NCBI RefSeq assembly: GCF_047948215.1
Contig: NC_134458.1
Coordinates: 135,535,571 to 135,599,570, forward strand
Length of the DNA: 64,000 nucleotides
Reading direction: 5' to 3'
DNA from: Lycorma delicatula
Lineage: Eukaryota; Arthropoda; Insecta; Hemiptera; Fulgoridae
The notes under the pieces were generated by a model that was given only the letters and a program-made list of their open reading frames with translations, had not been told where the DNA came from and did not search any database. Position numbers and translations under genes: made by a program. This document shows positions 56,066-64,000 of the stretch, piece after piece (position 1 is the stretch's first letter; each line of letters starts with the position of its first letter).

Positions 56066-56997
56066 AAAAAAGTAACGTTTTGACTTTTGTATAAAAAAAA
56101 TTACTTCGTAAATTCTAGCTCTTTATAAAAGTACGAGCGTACATATAACGTCAAAAGAAAAGCGTAAAAAAGAGAAAAACGCCAAATGACAAAAAGTACC
56201 AATGTAAGTTCGTAGACGGTGTTCCAATTTCCCCTTCGATTCGAGGTTAACCTAAACCTTTGCCGTTGCCCTGGAAAATGTTTCAGAATATAACTTTGAA
56301 ATCACCTTTTTCTATTTCACCAAAATCCGAGTTGCATAGGGGCGAGTTAATACCACCGGAAACCGGTTATAATTGCGATGTTTGCAGCTGAAGAGTGTTT
56401 TAAATAGCTTTTAACGTTTGACCTTGAGAGCTACAATTATGTCTCTGCCAGCACTTTGCGACTTTCTCCGGCGAAGGAAGTACATTCCATTCTCTAACAA
56501 CTAGGGCCCCAAGAGGCGTATTCCTGCTAGGCCGGAAGGCTTTAGTACCGAAAGGACTTCAGGAGAGCGGAATCTCGCTCGGAGAACGAAGCACACACGC
56601 GGCTTGTCTCCCAAGGTCAGCTACGGTGAATACTCAACCGGTCTAAAGGATCGGAACGCAGAAATTAATTCCGTCCATAAAGAATACAGAATAAATATAT
56701 ATATGGCGTATCAGGTGTTGATGAAGAAGTTCGGTGCGCCCCCCTTCGCCGGTTATCCAGAGAGCAAGCTATACCAGCGATAGATCTCCTCAAAACGTTT
56801 TTTTTCGTCGGAAGTGGGAAAATTTGCCTCAACCAAACGCCCAGTAGCCCGTACATACTGGGTGTGTGAGGTTCACCGCCAACTGCAGTGGGACCCACTA
56901 AAAATCCACACCCTCACGCAACGTGGTGCTGAAATTGCCGCCGATGGGATAACCTCAGCACCACGCGCGTCACGGGCACGGCACACCTCACATTCAT
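56066..56997. other. GC-richer repeat-like DNA
   Basis: The area 56,500-56,700 and 56,730-56,990 is GC-rich with no preserved protein. It is most likely UTR of neighbouring LINEs. An 82-codon ATG frame at 56,814 is not recognised. Confidence 0.35.
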
Positions 56998-57195
56998 ACA
57001 AATATTTACACCTCTCATTCAGACTCTATTTACAAATATATATATATACACACTACACATAACTCCTGACAGTGATGCCGTCCCCAGACAGCAAATACAA
57101 ATATTTACACCTCTCATTCACACTCTATTTACAAAAATATATATATGCACTACACACATAACTCTTGACAGTGATGCCAACCCCAGACGGCAAGG
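56998..57195. repeat. 99-bp tandem duplication
   Basis: Two adjacent units starting ACAAATATTTACACC at 56,998 and 57,097. Both include an AT run, CACTACACA and TGACAGTGATGCC. They lie at the 3' side of the minus-strand R1-like LINE and probably belong to its 3' UTR. Confidence 0.85.
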
Positions 57196-57349
57196 CCGCG
57201 TCCCCCGGGAGCCATCGACGATAACAATGAACGGGCACCCCTGCCATCCGCCCCCGAGAGCTGGTGCCCCATCACCGCCCCCATCCGACATCTTCACTGT
57301 CCTCCATGTGTTCTTCTTCAACAAAGTTTTGCCGAAGTACTCCTCGGAA

Positions 57350-59483
57350 CCATTGAACACACATGTTTCAGCCCTCACCGGAAGATAGCATCAACTGCAT
57401 GACACCCTCCCGTGAGTCCAAATCTTCCTGAGGTTTCTCCTCCAGCCACCTTGTGTAGTCAAAATATGTATGTGTTACGGAATCTACCGTACCGCAATAT
57501 TGGCAGCTATCCGACTGTCTTCTTCCAATTTTACGGCGGTAGATCCCAAACGATTCGTGACCCGTCAGCCACTAAGCCGTCCAGAAGTCCAATCCCCAAG
57601 CGTTCTAGTAACCCACGCTGTAACATCGGGTATCAATATATAATTCCAGCTGCCCTCTTTTGTTCTACGCCACGTCTCTTGCCACTCAGTAATCATTCGT
57701 GTCCTCGTTTCTTCCCTTCCTTTTGTGGCCCTGTCCAACATCTCCCTGGCCACAAGGTCCAACGGCGGCAATTTTGCCACCACCAGTGCAGCATCAAGGG
57801 AGACCATTCTGTACAGTTGTGCCACCCTTAACTCCAAATTCCTGTACACCCTATCAAATCTCTGGGTGTTTCTTCGGATACTAAAAGCCTCCACCTATAC
57901 TGGCACTGCATATAACATGGCCGACACCACTGTTGACGCTATCAATCAACGCCTGAAGGTTCTGGGGCCCGCGACGTTGGCCATAAGCATAACCAGTGCC
58001 GAGGACATCCTCTCTGTCTTCATAACCACTTGTTGCACATGGTAGGCATATCTTCGAGACTTATGGAGCCATACCCCGAGGTACTTAGCTCCATCCCTCG
58101 GAGTAATCTGCACACCATCCACTCCAACTGAGAACTGGGGCAAGCGCCGCCTTCCTGCCATCACTATAATTTCCGTCTTATTAACCGCCAGCCGCAGACC
58201 ATGTTCCTGGAGCCAGATCTTGATTTCCTTATCTGTCTCCGTAACCGTCGTCACCACGGTGCTCAACTCCTTTGCCGCCACCACCACGGCCAAATCGTCG
58301 GCATAGGCCGCCAGCTCCACTTCTGGCGGCCACTCTTTCCGAAGGAGGTCGTCATACACCACATTTCACAGTACGGGGCCCAGAACGGACCCTTGTGGCA
58401 CCCCTTACTGCATGTGTACAACGACCTCCTCCCATCCTTCAGACATTACTCTAAGTTCTCAACTCAGGGTCCTAAGCAGATATAACTCAATTCCTCTTTA
58501 TTCCAACAGCCGCAGTATGGACTCCCATCTCACTGTATTAAATGCATTGGCTACGTCTAGGAGGATAACCAGGGTAATTCTTCTAACATGTCTTGACCGC
58601 CTTGGCCGCCCCATCAACAACATCCACCACTCTCTGTACCGCGTCAACCGAGCTTCTCCCCTTGCGGAAGCCACACTGCCTGTCTGATAGTCCGCTAGTC
58701 CTTTGCAACTCCTCCTGAAGCCTTCTCGCCAGTATAATCTCAAACAGCTTGCCCAGGCTGTTGAGAAGGCAAACTGGTCTATAACTGATGAGCCATTTTC
58801 TCCCCCACCTCCTTTAGGCAGGCGGACCACCCTTTCCGACTTCCACGGCATCGGAATATAATTCTTGTACAAACAGCCATTAAAGGCTCCAAAAATGTGG
58901 AGGGAAAGGCCTCCACAAACGCCTTCATCGCCCCTGCTGTTACCCCGTCAATCCCTGGGCTTTTCTTCGGGCGCAGTTCGTCAGCCGTGACCCGCGATAT
59001 CCCAGTAACTGCCAACTCCCTCCATCTCGGATTTATGTCCCTCGGAAACAATGCTAACAGCTTTTCCCTTAAACACACCTTAGGGAGCCTAGGCAAGGAC
59101 CTCCCTAGCCTTCTCGTCACCAGCTTGTACGCTAGGCCCCAGGGGTTCTTGTTCAGCCGGTCACAAATCTCCCTCCAACTTTCCTTCTTGGCCATTTGTA
59201 TAACCCTTCTGTGGTTCTTAGTGGAACTTTTCAATTCTGCCCTCACCTGTACACATGTCTCTTGATTTTCTGTCCTCCTTAGTCTGGTGAGAATGCGTCT
59301 ATTACGTACACATATTCTCCGCAGCCCAGCAATCTCCTCCAACCACCAATAAACATGTTTCGGTAGTGCCTGCACCATTCTTCTATTTAGAACATATGCA
59401 CAAGCTTCCTGGATGACAATATCAAGGTTCACATCCCTTCTATCTTCCTGCTGCATCTGCACCAGTCTCTCAATAAAGGCCAT
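57350..59483 (-). pseudogene. R1-like reverse transcriptase and C-terminal region
   Basis: The open piece at 59,483-58,779 (234 codons) includes the linker and KKSPGIDGVTAGAMKAF. Next is PMPWKSERVVRLPK, then, with shifts, ILLDVANAFNTVRWESIL (motif A). At 58,362-57,946 the frame holds LAAYADDLAVVVAA (motif C, YADD intact), NKTEIIVMAG and AKYLGVWLHKS. The C-terminal part at 57,894-57,565 reaches a CQYC...HTY zinc-type motif near 57,480-57,460. At least three frameshifts are seen. Confidence 0.82.
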
Positions 59484-59639
59484 CTGTAACTGTCAAGTAT
59501 TCGAAGGCCGAAAAGTCCATGGCCCACTCTGATTCTCGTGGTATGCCTCTCGCCGCCCAACAACCATCTCAATACATAGGTGATCGCTGAGCGTCTCCTC
59601 CTCAAGAACCCCTCTATCCCCCAGCACTCACCATACTAT

Positions 59640-59935
59640 CAGTGACGAACGCCAGGTTGAGAATGGACTTCGACATTCCTCTGAGAAAGGTAGGGACTCC
59701 CTATGTGTTGAGGCACGCCATATTTAATGATGCCATCGCCTCCGCCAGCAGCCTCCCTGTTTCATTGACTGACACTCCCCCTATATCCGGGCTTTTGGCG
59801 TTAAAATCGCCTTACACAATTACGGTGCCCATGTGAGCCCTTACCGCCACCGCCAAGTCATCCAGGAATCTATTAAATTGATCAATACTGCCATTAGGGG
59901 AGGCATAACAACTAAAAACAGTCTTTTTCCCCCAA
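59640..59935 (-). pseudogene. LINE AP-endonuclease domain, C-terminal part
   Basis: Minus strand: SCYASPNGSIDQFNRFLDDL, then GDFNAKSPDIGG (the conserved Asp-Asn of APE-type nucleases), then GVPTFLRGMSKSILNLAFV. In-frame stops occur before GDFN and before GVPTF. This domain nicks target DNA in R1-type LINEs. Confidence 0.75.
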
Positions 59936-59944
59936 CACAAGCCC

Positions 59945-60385
59945 AGACGAAGCCATTACAAGCCACGATTAGTGATTACCTACGAGACCGAGAGTTATTG
60001 ACGACTACGGAAGAAGGGGGATATTATATTTCACATGCAAGGAGGAGTTCCGCAGGGCTTAGCTACAAACCCTTTGTTATATAATGACATTTGATACCGT
60101 ATTGAGGCTGGAATTCGCAGAGCAAGTGTCTTTAGTCACCTACGCGGATTTAGCGTGCTAACAGCTGGACGCTAAGAGGAAGATGTGATAAAAAGTGCCA
60201 ATCAAGCAGTTGATCAGGTAAGCAATTGGCTTCAAACCAAAGGATTGGAGCTAGCACCCACAAAAACGCAAATGGTGGCCGTCACAGGAAGACGTAAAAT
60301 TGGAAGGATTAGAATACAAATAAACGGTTTTCAGGCGGAGACAAGCTCCCATGTGAAATATCTGAGAGTTTGGTTTTCATAGTCG
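59945..60385 (+). pseudogene. LINE reverse transcriptase fragment, plus strand
   Basis: Plus-strand frames read GGVPQGLATNPLLYNDI (motif B), a broken catalytic box near VTYADL at about 60,137, then KSANQAVDQVSNWLQTKGLELAPTKTQMV and RKIGRIRIQINGFQAETSSHVKYL. It is a short RT piece from a different LINE than its minus-strand neighbour. The box and frame are damaged. Confidence 0.7.
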
Positions 60386-60539
60386 AACAACTTTAACTAG
60401 CACTTATAAGAGATTGCACATAAGGATGTCTATTCAACTAATATGAAATTTGTCGGAAAATAAAATAATACCTTAAATTCCTTAAAAAAAGTTTTTTGTT
60501 TAGCTTTTCATAAACATTTTAATGGGGGGCAACATTACA

Positions 60540-61180
60540 AGAAGTAAAGGAAGTATTGTGATCGCGAAAAATGTCAGTTTCCAAATTTTAACGGAAATAT
60601 CCATTTTGACCATCTCTGAATCCATTTTGACTAATTTCGGCGTGACGTATGTACTTACGTACGTATCTCGTATAACTCAAAAATGATTAGCTGCAGGATG
60701 TTGAAATTTTGGAATTAGGACTGTTGTAACATCTAGTTGTGCAACTGCCTTTGTGATTGCAATCGACTGAACCAAAGTGTCCAAAAAAGCCCAAAATAAA
60801 AAAAAAAATTGGATTTTAGACTATTTCTTAACTGCAATAATAAGCCCTCATGGACAGCTTTTCAACAATCTATAACAAGTGGTACTTATTTTCATTGATT
60901 TCAGAGTTATAGCCAAATAAAATTTTAATTAATGAAATATTTGGATATTAGGGGAAGGAACATCGATTCGAATCAGACTTCATCTCTTTTTTTACCTTTT
61001 TTTTTTAATTTATATATATTGATTTATTAATAATTATTAATGTCTCATTGTAAAAGAACTTGTTGAATTGATGAATAATAATTCAATAATAATTTAAAAA
61101 ATGAAAATATATCATTAGTTTTTAATGAAATAAAATTTTATGTACTTTTTATTTAAAAAAAAAAAGTAAATGTTATTTAA
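60540..61180. repeat. Dispersed repeat pair, copy 2 (with 37.9 kb)
   Basis: Directly matches 37,930-38,560, with shared landmarks GTAAAGGAAGTATT, CATCTCTGAATCCA and TTTCGGCGTGACGTATGTA. No ORF. Confidence 0.65.
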
Positions 61181-61659
61181 TAGGCGTACAAGGTCATGTC
61201 TTTTCCACGTCAGATTTTTTTATAATAAAGCAAAAGTTTTATGTTTATATTAGAAAAACTTAGTGGTCGTATTTTATTATAAAGTTTAGGATTTTTTTAA
61301 TAATATTAGTTAATTAAAAATAGGGATTTACTTTGTATTAAAAAAAGTCTTCATTTTTTTTTGATAAAGTTACTTTAAGTCCATGCTAACTGTATAGTTC
61401 AGTGTACCATCCAAGCATATAAGCATTAGTTTCATTGTGAAACTGTCTATCTTCTAAACTGATTTATTCCAAAACTCTTAAAATATCTTGGACAGTAGAA
61501 TTCAGGAAAATTAAAAAATGTTGAATACGAACAAGCTACTAATGCAAATGCCATGTTTGAAGTCAAATTAAAATCAAAGTCAAACAAAATTTCCACTGGC
61601 AAGAAAGTGACCAAATATTTATACCAAGATGTAATGGTATTAAATATATCTTTAACACG

Positions 61660-62014
61660 TTCGCAGCGTCGTGCGCCCGTACGGGTACACGAGTTCTTTT
61701 TTAAATGACGTCGTGTACCCGTAGGGAGGGGCGCACTCTGCCATTAGTAAAGTGCGTCGTGCGCCCAACGGGGTACACGTTTTCGCAGGTTTCTTATAGT
61801 ATTTATTTTTAGTCTGACTATACTGTAGGTGTTTAAAATAATACAACGGGATATTAGAAGTGTCATGAAAAGAACTATATAATACAAGTTTACAAATAAC
61901 TATTTTATTCAGGTAAATATATATTATTATTCCGGTATATTATTATATAATATCAACTATATATTATTATTACTATTCATAACAAAGGCGCGTCATACAC
62001 CGACAGGGTACACG
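61660..62014. repeat. Repeated GTACACG-bearing motif
   Basis: A GC-rich motif of about 24 bp (GCGTCGTGCGCCC...ACGGGTACACG) occurs at about 61,667 (+), 61,707-61,730 (-), 61,756 (+) and, more diverged, 61,988 (+). The first two form a hairpin. The first is preceded by TTTAACACGTTCGCA, which recalls ends of TTAA-targeting (piggyBac-like) small elements. Confidence 0.55.
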
Positions 62015-62598
62015 CAAAAAAGTAAACATAAACATATGATTGGAGTTTTATTACTTTGAAATTACGCTTGTTTCATGTATATGTTATCAAATATAAACGA
62101 AAAAATTAAAAAGGAAAATTCCGGATTTTTGTAAACAAACAAATAAACAAAAATATATTAGTAGACATCGAAAATAAATTAGTATTATTATTGTCAATTA
62201 AACCTTTTAATTAGGCGCTAATTCGTTGGATACTGTTCCCATTAATTAAAAATGCAATTTTTGTTAAACATAGTGTTACGTTTCTGTGTGTTTCATTAAA
62301 TAACTACGGCAAATTAAAAACCTATGTGTTTTGGCAGCCGTTACAAACGTTTTAAACTACCTTTTTAAGTGCTGATGCGACTGGTTATAAGAGTGTATTG
62401 TACTGGAAAACACGGTAGTCCCTCCTGATATCCCACAGCGTTTGGAGTCCTATGGTTGATTCTCCCATTTAAACCTTGACCAATTTTCTTTTCTCAATAG
62501 GTACCAGGAGAATTGAGGCAGTTGCCACACAAGAATTTTTTCACAAGAGTGGGAAGGTATTAGTCACTGATAAAGCTCGATAGGTGGCTAGGTTCAAC

Positions 62599-62893
62599 CC
62601 ACCTTTGTTCTAGTTCGTCTGGTTGTTCAACGCGTCTTCCCAAATCAGTTGAAAGAGATTTCCAGCGTTCAAGTCCTAGTAAAGGCAGTTACTTCTATAC
62701 GGATTTGAATACTAGATTGTGGATACCGGTGTTCTTTGGTGGTCGGGTTTTAATTAACCACACATCTCAGGAATAGTCGAACTGAGACTGTACAAGACTA
62801 CGCTTCATTTACACTCATACACATCATCCTCATTCATCCTCTGAAGTAATACCTGAACGGTAATTCCCGAAGGCTAAACAGAAAAAGAAAGAA
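62599..62893 (+). mobile_element. tRNA-derived SINE, family A, copy 4
   Basis: Copy with a perfect 17-bp duplication, AGGTGGCTAGGTTCAAC, at 62,582-62,598 and 62,894-62,910. The head is slightly deleted (CCCAAATCAGTTGAAAGAG). The body ends GGCTAAACAGAAAAAGAAAG. Confidence 0.85.
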
Positions 62894-62910
62894 AGGTGGC
62901 TAGGTTCAAC

Positions 62911-64000
62911 TAGGCAGGTCAAGGGTTTATATGAAAATGTAGTTTCATATCTTGAATTTGAACAAAAAATCTAAATAGTAGTTGATTGTCTTTTAAATGA
63001 ATTTATTTCTCCTAATCTTACTGTTATAACATCTAACCTACTATAACCAAGAAAAAATAATTTAAAAAGTTACCGTTTAAATGAAGTAATACTTGAACCG
63101 GGTTACATAATATTTTTCTTCAAGTTTTGTTAAAAAAAACCACTAATTATTCCAGATAATTAGTTTGCATCTCATTCCAGTAAAGAGATTTGATTTTAAT
63201 ATATGTTCCAATTGAAACACGTACAATAAGATTAAACTGAAAAAAAAAAATTTTGCTATTCATTAGAAACTATTTAAAAAATTTATTCCAAAATGTAAAA
63301 TATCTAAAAATTTTATTACCCTTTAACAAAGTAATTTAAATATTCTATCATTTTTTAAATATATCTGTGTAATTTTATTTATTCCAATTTATGTTTTCCA
63401 TTATTCTGTTTTTATTCAAGTTTTGTACTTGCGTATATAACAACTATTAATGTTTATTAAGGGAAAGTAGGTTAATAAAGTTGATGTATCAATAGCCCAC
63501 AGAATTTTGTTTTAATTACAATTTTTAATATTTTCATGATTATTTCAGCTAAATTGTATATATATTTTAATTAAACATAACCTGATTATGTTAAATTATA
63601 ATGTATCTATTATCATTGGCGAAACAAACACATATTGTTTTATATCTCGTTTAATGAAATCAGACTACTTTTTTTTTTTAATTATTCAAACACAACTTTA
63701 TGTAGTTAAGTAAAAATATTAAATTATGAAATGAACTGTTTATCATAAATTACAAACGAAAATACATTAGTAGTCTTATTATCAGTTAAACCTCTTAATT
63801 AGGTACTAATCATATGGATAGTATTCCCAATAATTAAAAATACAATTTTTGTTAACCATTACATCTCTGTGCGTTTCATTAAATTACAAATTTTTGTGGG
63901 ACAATACAAACCATACAAGTTTTGTTTTAAAGAAGTCTTAATAAAATTCTAAGTTTCTCATCATTATTAAATATTTATTATATATATATATATATATATA
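62911..64000. other. AT-rich intergenic DNA
   Basis: No gene is supported. The window ends in an (AT)n run. Segments at about 62,120-62,330 and 63,740-63,890 are similar (ACATTAGTAGTC, AATTAGG-ACTAATC, TCTGTG-GTTTCATTAAAT), so they are two copies of a short dispersed repeat. Confidence 0.5.

Larger units (their letters stand above)
57196..59940 (-). mobile_element. R1-like LINE (endonuclease, RT and C-terminal parts), decayed
   Basis: The most complete LINE in the window. Minus strand from about 59,940: endonuclease C-terminal part, the linker and RT, the YADD box, the C-terminal domain with zinc motif, and GC-rich 3' UTR. Frameshifts and a few stops break it. The N-terminal part of the endonuclease and ORF1 are absent. 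A plus-strand RT piece of another LINE abuts it at about 59,945. Confidence 0.85.

Noticed and set aside
1..64000. CRISPR array or bacterial operon
   Set aside because: No regularly spaced short repeats. Gene content, SINEs and LINEs show a eukaryotic genome.

Overview
The window is repeat-rich, AT-rich DNA from an animal nuclear genome, most likely an insect and possibly a hemipteran (the order is only a guess). The reasons are tRNA-derived SINEs with target-site duplications, several decayed non-LTR (R1- and Jockey-like) retrotransposons, Tc1/mariner-type transposase relics, a hAT-like non-autonomous element, long AT microsatellites and an arthropod-type TATA plus TCAGT core promoter. I found no convincing host protein-coding gene. 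At most there is one candidate exon near 53.7 kb. Three apparently intact tRNA-Gly(TCC) genes are carried inside a repeat.

Layout: 1-9.9 kb is AT-rich intergenic DNA with SINEs and dispersed repeats. 9.9-11.5 kb is a 5'-truncated R1-like LINE with a clean 13-bp target-site duplication. 12.6-14.06 kb is a dead mariner-like element. 15.6-24.7 kb is a nested, partly palindromic cluster. It holds the end of an R1-like LINE, a repeat (here called X) that carries a tRNA-Gly gene, a second LINE with ORF1 but no ORF2 inserted in X, a decayed gag-type ORF, and an inverted X plus internally deleted LINE.

The most interesting part is about 24,708-32,432. This is a compact, one-strand, GC- and CpG-richer block of virus-like genes sitting between two truncated repeats. 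In order it contains a fibre-like protein with repeats resembling phage tail fibres, a basic protein with a parvovirus-type phospholipase A2 domain, an adenain-type cysteine protease, a penton-like minor capsid protein, a small basic ORF, a double-jelly-roll-type major capsid protein, a mucin-like membrane protein, a lysine-rich protein, a protein joining a Polinton-associated N-terminal region to a BIR-like zinc module, a small membrane protein and a RING-finger protein. This is the morphogenesis set of a Polinton/Maverick- or adintovirus-like virus. Family-B polymerase, integrase and packaging ATPase are absent. Capsid, penton, protease and BIR-like ORFs are open, while the fibre, PLA2, membrane and RING genes are broken, so this is a relatively young endogenous viral element, partly decayed and truncated at both ends. 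About 1 kb in front of it holds three perfect CRE palindromes, paired YY1-type motifs, a CCAAT box and an NRF1-type palindrome.

32.4-33.8 kb is a third X copy with another intact tRNA-Gly gene and a small DNA element inserted. 33.8-64 kb is intergenic AT-rich DNA with mariner relics (41 and 43-44 kb), a hAT-like element (46 kb), R1-like fragments (48-49 and 57-60 kb), a Jockey-like fragment (55-56 kb), SINEs and dispersed repeats. All family assignments are from reading translations and motifs. No database search was possible.
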